Assembly: GCA_014529385.2 (NCBI GenBank)
Contig: CM043958.1
Location: 83,951,525-84,015,524 of the forward strand
Source of the DNA: Adiantum capillus-veneris
Lineage: Eukaryota > Streptophyta > Polypodiopsida > Polypodiales > Pteridaceae
Direction: 5' to 3'
Length of the DNA: 64,000 nucleotides
Of this stretch, positions 10,882 through 22,620 are shown piece by piece; position 1 is the first letter of the stretch, and each line of letters starts with the position of its first letter. Under the pieces are notes generated by a model, which was given only the letters and a program-made list of their open reading frames with translations, made no database searches and had not been told where the DNA came from. A program made the position numbers and the translations under genes.

Positions 10882-11952
10882 TTCATTCCCAAAATTGTTT
10901 TCCATGTGCGCGCGTACTTTCAAGAGTGCAAATAGGATTCCGATTTTGTCATTGGCAAGTTCAGCTTCCCGAGAGCGTTTCCATCAAGTGTCCTGGGGTT
11001 TTACCCCCCATTTGGAGCCATTTGAGCCATCAGAAACCCCATTCAAGCTACGGTTAGGAGCTGAAATTTTCAGCCCTCTTGTGGTAGTTTGTGTTGCAGT
11101 AATTCCATAGCCAGTTACAGGTACCATTGTTGCAGTCTCTTCCATCTACGAGAGCCCACGGCTCATTCGGGAGTGTGTAGCCTCTTTTGGAGTGGACTCA
11201 TACACACACATAGAGTGGGAGCTTGACAACATTGTCTTCTTCGACTACAGGTACATGTATAGGTACAGGTACAGGTACAGGCTACAGGTTTCAGTGCTTG
11301 CGATATTATGGTTTCAGTGGGAGCAGTTGTTTATACGTACATGCATATGTTGACACTTTTGATAGTGTTTGAGCTCTTTTGAGAGTGGATTGACTCCCCG
11401 CAGGGATGTTTAGTTGCAGGCACATGCTTTTGACGTCTATTTGAGCGTCTTGACAGACTTGTACGTCTTTGTGGATACTGCCATTGTACGCTTTGGTGGA
11501 GCCATATTTTGGCTAGTATGGCAGTCCTGGCCATTTCTGAGACTTGGTCCAGAAGATAGCAATTTCTGAGACTTGGCTATACGTTTTATGCTGCATAACC
11601 TACGTTGTTGAGGGTCGATAGCGTGAGGTTTTCATTGAGCTGGGGTATTCTCAAATGTGGAGATACCTTCGGTGATACAGGTAGCTGGAGCATCCCTTAC
11701 GAGGCCTCTCCATATGACATGTATAGAGTGGTATAGGTGCTTTTGACGTCGAGTTGGCGGTCTATGGTCAGTTTGACTGTTTATGTGCCTCAGTTGGTCT
11801 CTATACAGTGTGCTTTTGAGAGGCATTGCTCTCTTCTATGCTTTGTGAGTGACATACTTCGTCATTTTGTCTTGTATTTTGGTTGACATAGTCCCAAATA
11901 CAAAGGAGACTCTGCCGAAATTTTTCCAGAATCTTTTGGTAGTTTTGTCACC
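10882..11952 (+). other. copia untranslated leader
   Basis: About 1.07 kb with no credible ORF. It contains a short (GGTACA)n-like run at ~11250-11290. Nothing else was recognised. Confidence 0.6.
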
Positions 11953-12907
11953 ATGTCTACTAGCAAAGATCGTGACATTTATGACATAAAGAAGTTTGAT
12001 GGCACTAATTTTCATCTTTGGAAGAATCATATGCAAGATGTGCTTGTCCAAAAGAAATAGAAATTTCCTATATTTATGTGACACAGATTAAAGAGATGAA
12101 TTTGAATAAATTTCAGTGGGAGGAGCTTGATGAGCTATGCAGATCTACTATTAGATTGCACCTTGCTGAGTCACTGTACTTTTCAGTGCTAGAATGTGAA
12201 TCTGCCTATGCTTTATGGAAAAAGTTATGCAACACTTATGAGAAGGATACGGCAAGTAATAAGGTTTTCATGATGCGAAACTATTTAACCTTCGCATGAA
12301 GGTGTCAGCCAGTGTTGCCAGTTATATTAATGACTTTGATTCTCTATTTTCCCAGATTCGTGCACAACAGATCAATATTGATGACGAGATGAAAGCAATC
12401 TTCTTACTTTGTTCGTTGCCACCCTCATGGGATATCTTTTGCACAGTTGTCAGTAACTCTGCTCCTAATGGTATGCTAGTGTACATTGATGTCACTAGTT
12501 CTCTTTTGTCAGAGGAAATGCGCCGCAAGGCTATGGATAGCTCGCATCATGGCGAAGCTCATTATGTGCAAAAGGATGGAAAACAACATAAAGGTCGTTC
12601 TTGGAATCGTGAATCCAAGAAAGAGGGCAATAGAGATGCTTCAAAGGGTAGATCAAAGTCTCCTCGTCGTCGCAATGTTCAATGCCATTATTGTGATAAG
12701 TTTGGTCACATAAAGAAGGATTGTTATGCTTGGAAGCGTGACAAAGGTAAAGGCAAAGGCAAAGGTGATAAAGACAAGAAACCAAAGAGTTCGGTTAAGA
12801 TTGAAGAACTGAACATAGTGCAAGATGATTGTGATGCACAAGACATCAATATGTTGACTGAAAATAATGATGTATTTTATGATCCACAAGAAACTCTATC
12901 TTTGTAG
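11953..12907 (+). pseudogene. copia gag with CCHC zinc knuckle
   Basis: ATG 11953 begins a gag opening with FDGTNFHLWKNHMQDVL. It stops early (TAG 12058-12060), is read on in a second frame (STIRLHLAES, LWKKLCNTYEK) to 12299, and in a third from 12296 (FLLCSLPPSWDIF, EEMRRKAM). The nucleocapsid knuckle CHYCDKFGHIKKDC lies near 12686-12727, followed by a Lys/Gly run. TAG at 12905-12907 separates it from protease in the same frame. Gag would form the virus-like particle and bind the RNA, but the frameshifts make this copy defective. Confidence 0.9.
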
Positions 12908-13213
12908 AGTTCTATGCCAGCAGAGCTACTTGTTAGTGGTGAAGTGTCCCATACATGGATTCTTGATTCGTGCGCTTCGTTGCATGTCACACCTCATAGG
13001 CATTGGTTTACTACATATGAGGAAACCATTGGGACTGCTACGCTAGGTGACAGCTACTCTTGTAACATTGTGGGCATAGGTGATATTGCTATGGTTATGG
13101 CAAATGGGGTGAGGTTTACCATACATAATGTGCGTCATGTTCCAGCTTTGACACGAAATTTGATTTCGGTTGGACGTCTTGATGACTTGGGTTACAAAGT
13201 CACTTTTCATTAG
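12908..13213 (+). pseudogene. copia protease
   Basis: WILDSCASLHVTPHRHWF (~12957-13010) is the copia protease active-site strand with Cys where Gly is usual. MANGVRFTIHNVRHVPALTRNLISVGRL (~13100-13170) is the characteristic C-terminal half. It ends in two consecutive TAG codons (13211-13216), after which the frame continues into the integrase. Confidence 0.85.
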
Positions 13214-14387
13214 TAGTCTTGGCGTATTGCGAAAGGTCATCTTATTTTAGTCCATGGTTCTAAAGTTGGTACACTTTATCCTCTTTATGTATCTAACAAG
13301 AACAGTGTTCTTTCTGTAACCGAGCTGCCAACTGTTGCTTTGTGGCATAGCCGGTTAGGTCATATGTCAAAGAAGGGAATGGAAAATCTTTCTCGTTTGG
13401 GCTACTTACCATCTTTATCATTTTTTGATTTTCCCTTTTGTGAACACTGTCAATATGGTAAGCAAACACAAGCACATCGTACACAGTCTTTTGACAAAGA
13501 AAGAAAGACCTTAGAGCTTGTGCATAGTGATTTATGTGGGCCTATGCCTTCTAAATTCCATGGTGGTGCGTCTTATTATGTTACGTTCATTGATGATGCA
13601 ACACGACATGTTTGGGTTTATGCCATGAAGTCTAAAGATGAGACTTTTTCTTGTTTCAAAAAGTTCTTATATAGTGTGGAAACTCAAGTCTGAACATAAG
13701 TTGAAATCTTTACGCTCAGACAATGGTGGAGAATATGTATCCAAAGAGTTTGCAGACTTCTGTTCAAGTAGGGGAATTAAGCGCGAGTTTATAGCTCCTT
13801 ATACCCGTGCACAAAATGGTGTTGTTGAACGAATGAATAGGACCATCCAAGAGAGGATTATGTCTATGCTATCACAGGATAATTTACCGCAAGCGTTTTG
13901 GGCTGAAGCATTATACACTGCTGTGTATTTGATCAATAGATCACCACATGCTTGATTACAGTTTCGTGTACCTTTGGAGTTATGTTCAGGACATAAGTTG
14001 TCTTATGAAAAACTCCGTACATTTGGCTACGAAGCTTATGCACATGTATCCAAGGAGTTGCGTGCTAAGCTTGACCCTAAGTCCAGGAAATGCATCTTTA
14101 TTGGCTATGGTGTAGATGGTCAATTTGGCTATCGTTTATGGGATCCGGAAAGTCGATCAGTAATCCATAGCACTGATGTTGTCTTCAATGAGACCAAGAT
14201 GCATAGGCAACCAATGAAAGAGGTTGAATTCCGAAAAGTGACGTTTTTCGATGTATCACCTCGTGCACAGATAGCTCCAGAGCCAATTACTACACAAGCT
14301 AGTACAATCTCTGATCAACCGAGGAGATCTCAAAGAGTCTCACATCCGCCAGAACGGTTTGTTCCAAGCGTGGACTTTTGTTGCTGA
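13214..14387 (+). pseudogene. copia integrase
   Basis: Pre-integrase H-H-C-C finger (LWHSRLGHMS to CEHCQYGKQ, ~13340-13465). The first catalytic Asp is in LVHSDLCGPM (~13517-13545) and the second in LRSDNGGEY (~13710), after a frameshift at ~13685. The Glu is in AQNGVVERMNRT (~13808-13845). A further TGA and frame change at ~13953 precedes the C-terminal part (LRTFGYEAYAHV, KCIFIGYG, VIHSTDVVFNE). The DDE triad is present but split between frames. Confidence 0.92.
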
Positions 14388-15153
14388 CAGATAGTGGTGA
14401 GCCTTCTTGTTACAAAGAGGCTATGCTAGCCAATGATAAGGTTCAGTGGGAACATGCTATGAAGCAGGAGCTATCTAGTATTGCAAAGAACAAAACATGG
14501 GAACTTGTTCCATTGCCAAAAGGTAGGAATCTTTGCCTTGTAAATGGGTTTACAAGAAGAAGATTGCATCCAATGACGTTGAGAATGACAAAGCTTGTTT
14601 AGTGGCCAAAGGTTTCAAGCAAGAATATGGTGTAGATTTCCAGAAAATCTTTTCTCCAGTGGTCAAGATGACGACCCTAAGAATGTTTCTTGCTTTGGTT
14701 GCCACTGAAGATATGGAGCTTGATCAAATGGATGTCATTAAAACTTTCTTACATGGTGATCTTGAGGAAGAGATTTATATGTAGCAACTTGAAGGGTTTG
14801 TGCTCAAGGGCAAGGAACATTTGTTCTGTAAGCTTCTGAAAAGTCTCTATGGCTTGAAGCAATCGTCCAGACAATGGTATCAAAAGTTTGATGCACTTAT
14901 GTGTTCCCTAGGCTATAAGCGTAGTAATGAGGATCCATGTCTTTACATGAAAAGACAACCAAATGGACAGCTTATTATGCTTATCCTTTATGTAGATGAT
15001 ATGCTTATTGCTGGTCATTCTAAGAAGGACATTGCTGACTTGAAAACCAAGCTGAAAAGTCAATTCGACATGAAAGATCTGGGTGAAGCCAATCACATTT
15101 TGGGTATGCGCATTACTCGTGATTGTAAGAAGAGGTTGTTGTACCTTTAGTAT
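14378..15153 (+). pseudogene. copia reverse transcriptase
   Basis: Blocks WEHAMKQELSSIAKNKTWELV, KWVYKKK, LVAKGFKQEYGVDF, FSPVVKMTTLRMFLALVA, LEEEIYM, LLKSLYGLKQSSRQWY and the catalytic box ILYVDDMLIAG (~14983-15015), which is intact. A frameshift lies near 14525-14540, with stops at 14782-14784 and 15148-15150. Confidence 0.93.
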
Positions 15154-15933
15154 GTGCACAAGATTCTTGATCGTTTCAACATGCAGAAGGGGAAGGCCTT
15201 GAGTACTCCATTTCCTGCATATTTGAAACTTAGCAAGAACGATTGTCCCAAATCTGTTGAGGAAAAAGCTGCGATGGTTCCTTATGCTTCATCTTGTGGT
15301 AGTCTCATGTATGCTATGGTGGCTACAAGACCTGACATTGCACATGCAGTGGGAGTTGTCAGCAGATTTATGTCTAACCCTGGTAAAAAGCATTGGGATG
15401 TTGTCAATTCAATTCTCAGATACTTGAGTGGTGCTGCAAATAGAAAGTTATGCTATGGTCGTGGAGAGTCATCCATTCAGGGATTTGTAGATAGTGACTA
15501 TGCAGGCTGTGTTGACAGTCGTAAATCAACAACAGGTTGGATTTACACATTTGTTGGTTCTGCTATTTCTTGGAGATCTTTTCTTCAAGATTGTACATCC
15601 ATTTCTACCACAGAGGCAGAGTATGTTTCATTGAGTGAAGCATGCAAAGAAGCTATTTGACTTGCTCTCCTAGTGAAAGATCTTGGATTGGAGTAGTGTA
15701 CACCAGTTCTTCATTGTGACAATCAAAGTGCTATTACCTTGGCTAACAATCCAGTGTTTCATTCTAGAATGAAACACATTGATGTGCGCTATCACTTTAG
15801 TCGTGAATTCCTGGCAAACAAGAGCCTTGATTTAATGAAGATTCCTACGTCAGAGAACACAGCGGATGCACTCACTAAGAGTCTCTCCAGCCATCAGTTT
15901 CAACACTGTCGTGAGCTGATGGGCATTGGGTGA
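15154..15933 (+). pseudogene. copia RNase H
   Basis: In frame with RT. SLMYAMVATRPDIAHAVG and SRFMSNPG lead into FVDSDYAGCVDSRKSTTGW (~15484-15540), STTEAEYVSLSEAC (~15605-15645), LHCDNQSAITLANNPVFHSR and HIDVRYHFSREF. Stops at 15658-15660 and 15694-15696 break it. The end at 15933 lies 45 bp before the PPT. Confidence 0.93.
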
Positions 15934-15977
15934 AGAGTGGTGCTCTTCCATTTTTATCGTCTCCCACATTGGCCATC

Positions 15978-15988
15978 AAGTGGGAGAA
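15978..15988 (+). other. copia polypurine tract
   Basis: AAGTGGGAGAA immediately before the 3' LTR start TGTTAGG. Confidence 0.85.
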
Positions 15989-16247
15989 TGTTAGGATTAA
16001 TGGCAATGTGGCCGACCGCCCATCACTAACTGCCACTAACCCTAAGTGTACAGCTATACACTTGTGTGAGCCACTAACACTAAGTACAATGTGTATTGTG
16101 CCTTAGTGCATAAGATAAGAGAAGAAAGAAAGGGGACATATAGTACGTTGGCTCTCCCCCTTCAACCTGTGTGTGGCTATGGTGGTGTGTGTGTGAGTGT
16201 GTGCGTGCGTATTCTTCTTCCGTTGTGCTCCTAGCTCCTCCCCATCA
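15989..16247 (+). repeat. copia 3' LTR
   Basis: Begins TGTTAGG, ends CATCA, nearly identical to 10607-10864. Confidence 0.96.
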
Positions 16248-16756
16248 TTAAAGAGGAGCCTATAGTGTCACTGTACCATGAAGACATCACCAAACCAGAA
16301 GGTGTTAAGCTCATTGTGGACTCTCAACCAAAATGGAGGAAGGCATGGCTCACTAAATACCCACAATATTTAGTACATTTGGTAGAGGTGCCTAAAATGA
16401 TCAGAGATGACCTTAGATTTTGCCCTCTACCAAGGATGTGGACATGGAAGGAACATGAACTGCTGAAGAGAAGCCACCCCACGTGGCTCAACTACCCGAA
16501 GCTGCCAGGCTTGAAGGCAGGCGAGAGAATGACTGGGCAATACATGGTGAAAACTCTAACGGGAGCCATCAAATTGTTCACTGGCTTGCCTGACCTCTCT
16601 TGCATTATGCTTAGAAAGATATGTAAAACACTTCTGGCAGTCTTTGAGGCCTTCAAACCTAGACAAGCAACAGACAGTATATTCTTCTTCCAGGACACTT
16701 ATAGATGTACTTACGACCTGTCTGCTCAACCGTGTGTGCACGCGTGCACAAGCTAG
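16248..16756 (+). pseudogene. element C protein, C-terminal domain
   Basis: It begins with the second TTAAA copy and resumes the frame of 10606. The sequence includes KWRKAWLTKYPQYLVHLVEV, LPRMWTWKEHELLKRSHPTW, LNYPKLPGLKAGE, YMVKTLTGAIKLF, LPDLSCIMLRKICKTLLAVF and YDLSAQ, ending at TAG 16754-16756. The minus-strand copy at 18922-18488 aligns along its whole length (KWRKSWLNKNPIYLILF, RPTWLNYPRLPAPEQG, YMVKTLTSAM, SLLDLSCTMLYKICRML). The shared, well-kept motifs suggest past selection on this domain. No known family is recognised. Confidence 0.75.
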
Positions 16757-16766
16757 GAGGGTGTAC
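16733..16766 (+). other. palindrome plus purine tract at the 3' end of element C
   Basis: GTGCACGCGTGCAC, a perfect 14-bp palindrome, is followed by AAGCTAGGAGGGTGT. Elements B and D have a hairpin directly before AAGCAAGGAGGGGGG-like tracts, so this is probably the degenerate polypurine tract of element C. Confidence 0.45.
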
Positions 16767-16892
16767 TTTAGTCCTTGTAATCACTCCAAGAAGATGGCAA
16801 TTCCCTCTTTTTTTCTTATTACATCTTGTGATCAAGACTTGTGAAGTAGATCTTTGATGTCTATTTGGATTGTTCTTATGACCATAAATATT

Positions 16893-16961
<69 letters not shown>

Positions 16962-17170
16962 CAAGCGCACGTGCAAACACACACACACACACATCAAGTT
17001 TTGAGTTCAATAGATCTTTGAGATCTCTCTCAATGAATAACAAAAGAAAACTATAATAACCTTTGCGTGTAGCAAATTAGTTATCATAGTTCCCTTTTAA
17101 ATATCGTGTCTTACATTCAAGACTTCCTACATAGAGCTTTAAAGTCTCTGGATGTGTTCCTATGACATTA

Positions 17171-17244
<74 letters not shown>

Positions 17245-17665
17245 TGGGTGTCTAACCTCACTCCTATCTTATTGCAGATATAGCAAGAACCACAAATATA
17301 ATTGTCCATCCATGACGAAGCTGAATTGACTAGTGCATAGATGCTACAAGAGGTTGTCAATATCTTGGAAAAAAACAAACAACTTGCATCTAACTCAAGA
17401 TACACTCAAATGATTGAAATCACCAAAAGCTAACCGCTCATCGGCAAACAAATCACGTCCGTTACAGCATCAAACGACATCCAAACGTTATGAAACTTCT
17501 AGAACATGTTTAGAAGACCTAAGCACACATGATTATGGTCTCAAATATCACTTTAAGTCAAGTGAAAAATTCATGATTATTAACAGCAGTGAGTTTTTGA
17601 CCTAGTCGTTTTTGACCCAGAATGCATCTAAATGCTTAGCAATGATGCCCCAATACCCCACCTAT
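16767..17665. repeat. non-coding stretch with two long (TC)n microsatellites
   Basis: (TC)n at 16896-16958 followed by GTGCAAGCGCACGTGC and (AC)n at ~16977-16992, and a second (CT)n at 17177-17241. No gene is seen. An LTR for element C would be expected here but was not recognised. Confidence 0.7.
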
Positions 17666-18147
17666 ACTTATTTTATGATTTTGAAGCTTAAATTCCTACT
17701 TATGTGATGAAATTAGACCGCGGGTTGGCGACGCCAAAAGCTATAGAATATTGTGAAATGTTTACATCAATGCGTAGAGCTCTTAGTTACGATTGGAACG
17801 CAACAGACGAGACTACAATGTGACAATCAGGGAGGGAGTAGGAAGCGCGAGAAGGAGAGAAGTGAGCGTCATTAGTTCACGTTGTGCTTCATTATCCAAA
17901 AACTTATAAAAAACTTACAAAAATTGGCTTTTATACCTTAGCCAAGGTTTTTGGTGGTAAAAACTAATAATCTGCGAGCTCTAACTAAAGACAGGTTGAT
18001 ACAATCTGGAAGCTTGTAGCCTGGCTCATCAATTACAAAAGTTTATCCAAAAAATAGGAATTACAATATTCCCGATTCATCAAAATAATAAATGTTTTTA
18101 CAATGAAAGCTCCAAAAATTGGTATCCGAGTTAGCCTACTGCTAACA
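17666..18147 (-). repeat. candidate left LTR (3' LTR) of element D
   Basis: 17666-17965 is a direct repeat of 24036-24336 with scattered differences. From there the sequence runs to CTAACA at 18147, directly beside the polypurine tract of the minus-strand gene, as an LTR should (the minus reading starts TGTTAGCAGTAGG). The outer end is not resolved, and 17966-18147 has no partner in the right copy, so this is provisional. Confidence 0.5.
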
Positions 18148-18182
18148 TTCCCCCCTCCTTGCTTGTGTCGTCCCTTGACACT
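18148..18182 (-). other. element D polypurine tract and adjacent hairpin
   Basis: The minus strand reads GTGTCAAGGGACGACAC (arms GTGTC/GACAC), then AAGCAAGGAGGGGGGAA, then the LTR start TGTTAGC. Element B has the same hairpin and nearly the same purine tract at 29496-29530. Confidence 0.7.
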
Positions 18183-18487
18183 GCTTTATGGGCTGAGGTA
18201 ATCTTTGAATTGACGGCTGGCAAGGCGGTCTTTAAGCGCATGAAGTGCCTTCTCGTATCTGAGTCTTCTTTCTTTGTCAAGAACCTGTAGGAAGTGCATG
18301 GTGATTCCGTTTTAAAGCTCAATGGATAAATAGCCAACAAATCTGGAGGTTAAGTTGCTCACTAGCCAAGAAATCTTCGTTCGCCAAGTGAAGAACCCTG
18401 TATAGAACGCTTCCTCAAATTTCAACATATTACTTGAGGGCAAAAACATGCATCTAGCATAGAAGCCGTAAAGACTTCTTCGGAAGG
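18183..18487 (-). other. 3' untranslated segment of element D
   Basis: Between the stop codon of the element D gene and its purine tract. No ORF or other feature is recognised. Confidence 0.5.
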
Positions 18488-21400
18488 CTAGCTGCTTAGG
18501 TCGTAGCAAAGACCCTTATTGCCCTCGAGGAATGACATCCACGGTGCTTGTGCTTGCTCTGGCTCGTGAAAAGCTTCAATGCATGTGAGCAGCATTCGGC
18601 AAATTTTGTAGAGCATGGTACATGAGAGATCTAGGAGACTTTTGAAGAATGTCATGGCGCTCGTTAGGGTTTTCACCATGTATTCCTCTATCAGTGCTCC
18701 TTGCTCTGGTGCTGGCAATCTTGGATAGTTGAGCCATGTAGGCCGCTTCTTATTCAGTGCTTCATGTGCTTGCCATGTCCTTACCCTTGGTACATGACAA
18801 AAGGTTGGGTATTTTTGAAGGGCCACAGGTGCTCTTGTGAACAGAATCAAATATATGGGATTCTTGTTCAGCCAGCTCTTTCTCCACTTGAGGTGGACTT
18901 CCTCTGCGCCTTCTGCCTGCATATCTTTATATAATCTTTCTTTGACCTATAAAAGCTCTACCTTGATCAAAGGATATGGAAATGATTGTTGATGCCATTG
19001 TGCATTGATATGCTTGGGAGTGAGTTGAGTAACATTGAATGAATAGAGAACTATCTACTCCCAATCCATTGCTTCTTTCCATTGTTCATCTGTCTCCTGA
19101 GCAACCTGCTCCTTGTTCAGCTTTAGACAGCTGGACCATTGGCACTTGCTCAACATCTGTTATTGGTACCTGGAAATCTGCCTCTCCTCCTAGCCCTTCT
19201 GCCGGATGTGTTTCCATCTCAGCGAAAGAGACTAATGGAATTCCAACATTTGGTTGCTCTGAGGTACGAGCTTCTTCTTGTGTCTCTCGCTATCCCTCTC
19301 TCAGCAGCTGATTGTCCCTCTTTAGCTCGGCTATCTCCTTGAGCAGTTGTTCTTCTCTTTGTACCCGCATTAGTGCAAGGTCTCTCTTTGTTGTGACTGA
19401 TCTAGCTTTATCTCTAGCTCAAGATCTTTGTTCTTATTTTCCAAAGCCTTGTAGACTTCATAGGTACCTTTGATCGAGGCAACTGTGGGAGTTTCCCTTC
19501 TCTGTTGCAAAAATGTTGCATGATCATTGATCCTTTGCTCTGAATATTGCAGTGAAGCATTCGCTACGTCAAGCTGCACTTGGAGCTTTTGTACTGATAG
19601 AGTTGTGGCTAAGAGTTCATTGGTTACCTCTGTCCGTTGTTGGTCTTTGGTCTTACAAGCATCTGATAACTTCGTGAGAAGTTCTCCCAGCTCTTCCATT
19701 TCCTTTTTTTGCTTCTCTTTTGCTAGCTGGTGTTGTTTTGCTTCAGCTCTCAGCTCTTATATTTGTCTTTGCAGCTCTATGATGACATTCATCATGTCCT
19801 CTAGCTCTCCTTGGAAAGCGTCGATGACCATCTCCAGCTCTCTAGCCTTAACACTACGGCTAAGTGCTACTATTCACATTTTCTTTGTCATCTCCTGCAT
19901 CTGTTTTGCATATTCATTAACTTGCAGGATGACCTTGTCATTTGTCCGCCAATCTTCATGCTCTGTAGGCTGCCTAGATGTTCAACAGTCTCTATGTATG
20001 GCTCCTTGGGTGGGGTTGTGGTTGCTTGTGGTTGCGTCGGGGTCTCTACGTCTCCTTGAGGCTGTGTGGTTGCCTCAGCTGTTTTGTCTTCTTGAGGCTT
20101 CATGGATGCCTCCGTCATTTCCTATTGGGTGGGTGTAGATGGGGTCATTTCTATTTCTGTTCCCTTGGGGTGCTCAAAACTGGCTGTCTCCTGTGGTTCA
20201 AGCTCCTTTTCTTTGGCTTGCTCGCCCTCAGTGGGTCTAACTGTTGGTGAAGGTGGAGGGCTTGACGTCAGGTGATCTTCTTGTATTGTATATGGTGATG
20301 ATGTTCTGGGAGACATCTCACCCTGTTTGTGCTGGGCTTCACTTTGTTGGGCCGCTTCAACTTGTCTCTGCTGCTTTTTCACATTTTCCTTTGCTTTTCT
20401 TTCAGCTTCTTGAGCTTATTTTGCTTTAAGGCTTCTGCTTCCACGTACATGCGTTCAAGAGAATCCTTGGGATCTTCTAGTTCTCTCCTTGCAGGATTCT
20501 TGGTTCGGGGGCCTTTTATATCTCTTGGAACCCACCTTGTCGGGTCCTCACTTGCAGCTTGGCGGTTTCTTTCGTAAGTGTGTTTCTCTCTTTCAAAGCT
20601 CGCCTTCTTCTGCTGAGGTTCCTCTTGGTGTGCAACCACTGCTTTCTTCTTCTTTTCTTCTATTCTAGCTCTCCTCTTCATTATCTGATCTTTCACTGCT
20701 ATGTGCATCATGAGAGCTCTCTGCTAATTCTTTATCTGACTTGTAAATTCTCTTTGACGATCGTGTGGTTATGGGAGATGGTTGTGTAGACACAATCCAT
20801 GTGTTCTAATCTGGGGCAGGTGGAAAATTGTCTGACGTACCAATAGCATGGTATGCTATTCCTGTAAATACCTCAGGTGCACCTAGATACATGATTTTAC
20901 CTTCTTTCTTGGTGCCCTTTACTGTTGATAGCACATATTGAGCGTGGTCAATCAGTTGCCTGGTTGTCAACTTCAACACTTGGGTAAATGTAGGCGCAAC
21001 TGCATGATTAGGTGTTGTGTACCTTGACGGTCTCTTTGCTAGGAAATGGAAGTTTTGATGATACAACCGTGCTGGATCTTTCACTTGCTTTTGGATGAGG
21101 TCGATCAAGGTTGCTACAGTAATCTCCTTGGTGAAGGTGCCAATTGTCTTTCTGTCCCAAGCCTTCATTGTCATCCCTTCTGCTAGAAACTTCAAAGCCT
21201 TGGCCACAATTTCGTTTGTGATCACTACTTCAACTTTGTGCCCTTGTTGGTCAGTGATTTGGACTGATCCATCTTCCTTAATTGTAGACAAGAGCTCATA
21301 GGCTTTCTAGAAGTCTATGCCACACAGTTCTCGGTCGTAGAATTCTCTAAGGCCGTGCCTTCTATTGGCCTCCTTTGTGTATGGCTTTGCTGCGACATCA

Positions 21401-21619
21401 TAGATTTCTTTTGGTAGTAGTTGTAGCTCTACTTGATGTCCTTCTTCACTTTTAAACCTACCTGTGAAAATTGTGGTGTTGTTCTCTTCAAACTGTTCTC
21501 TGGACAGATATGTTGCTTTGGCCGTCTTTTATTGAATTGGGGTCCATTTGGTATGGTGGCAACTCTTGCAGCTTCTCTTTTTGAGAGACCCTCTTCTTGG
21601 CCTTCTCCGCATCTTGCAT
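18488..21619 (-). pseudogene. element D protein, paralogue of the element C protein
   Basis: Read from ATG at 21619 on the minus strand (MQDAEKAKKRVSQKEK) to the stop at 18488. The N-terminal domain (~21560-20806) includes FKSEEGHQVELQLLPKE, TIKEDGSVQITDQQGHK, FHFLAKRPSRYTTPNHAVA and VFTGIAYHAIG. An Arg/Lys/Glu section with DPTRWVPRDIKGPR follows, then Pro/Thr/Gln-rich sequence (SSPPPSPTVRPTEG; TTQPQGDVETPTQPQ). A coiled coil lies near 19700-19370 and the C-terminal domain at 18922-18488. Order and lengths match element C, so the two define a family of ~1050-1100 residues. Frameshifts near 21530 and 20400, among others, and several stops make it a pseudogene. Function is unknown. Its leader and PPT suggest it is a retroelement product. 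Confidence 0.7.
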
Positions 21620-21639
21620 TGCTCCTGTTAAGTGAATAG

Positions 21640-22620
21640 AGTGTCAAAGTTAGAAAATTTTTACAATTTCCGCTTTGAAATGCCCTTTAGTCTGAATTGC
21701 TGACAAGTTGAGTCCAATTTTCTTCAAATCAATTTTGAACATGCATAGACGCATAAAAACATGTAAAGGTCAAATTCATAAAGTCCAAGCGAAAATTTGC
21801 AACAAAAGTAAATAGTTGCGATTATTTAAAGCTGAGAATTTTTTTCAACTTTTTGCATTTTTGGCATCATAGGCTTGAAATATATAGCAATTAGATATTC
21901 TAAGTGAAGTGTGGGCTCATTTGAGTGCACGGGGTGGAAATGATACCAGATTTAGGCTTTTCGTCTCTAAAACAGTAGATATAAAGGGATTTTGAGATTT
22001 TGAGATTCATATTTTCTCAAACTTGGTCAGTGGGCTTGGGACATCATTTTCTTTGGTCCCATAAGGTCAAAGTTGCAATTTTCCTCCATTTTGGCAAAAA
22101 AGTAAATAATCGCAATTATTATCTTTTTCATCAAAATGAACATTTTTTGGTGCAACTTGGTTCTAAGCATGATGTAAACTCTATGTATGAGATATGAGGT
22201 GATTTGGATAAAAAAATGTGATAGATAACTCAAAATTTCAATTGGAAGGACTTCTTTGCGTTTTTTTGATAACTTTCCAAGTTATCATTAATCATTTTGG
22301 CTCATACTTGACATGTGACCTGTAATAGGTGTGTACAAGTGATAGGTAATATGAAGATACCATTTTCAAGCCAATTTTTTTTAAAAAAAGTAAATAATCA
22401 CGATTATTTACAACAGTCAGTTTTTTTGCTAAACTTGACAAATTTTGACCTAAACATATTCAATACACCTAAAACAAGTCCTAAATTGAATTTGGTCAAG
22501 TTTTGTCTTGTCGGAATCACTTCATGCTTTGTTAACTCTGAATTTACCATTTTTTGTGACTACATGGCCTTGGAGTTGGTTAGTCACTTTTGAAGCTATG
22601 GACTTGTCTGCTACATAGTC
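21640..22620 (-). repeat. leader of element D: three palindromes at ~290-bp spacing
   Basis: Copies of the palindrome TAAATAATCGCGATTATTTA occur at 21809-21828 (TAAATAGTTGCGATTATTTA), 22103-22122 (TAAATAATCGCAATTATTAT) and 22391-22410 (TAAATAATCACGATTATTTA), each next to an A-rich run AAAAAAGTAAAT. Centres are 294 and 288 bp apart. The array lies just upstream of the element D start codon, as in element C. No coding sequence. Confidence 0.75.

Larger units (their letters stand above)
10607..16247 (+). mobile_element. complete Ty1/copia LTR retrotransposon inserted in the element C gene
   Basis: 5641 bp. It has LTRs of 258 and 259 bp, an initiator-Met-type primer-binding site, a polypurine tract and a perfect 5-bp target-site duplication TTAAA (10602-10606 and 16248-16252). 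Domain order is gag, protease, integrase, RT, RNase H, the copia order. About a dozen differences separate the two LTRs, so the insertion is not recent. Every coding domain carries stops or shifts. Confidence 0.97.

Noticed and set aside
16659-16997. Minus-strand ORF with a long Arg-Glu repeat
   Set aside because: It is only the translation of a (TC)n microsatellite.
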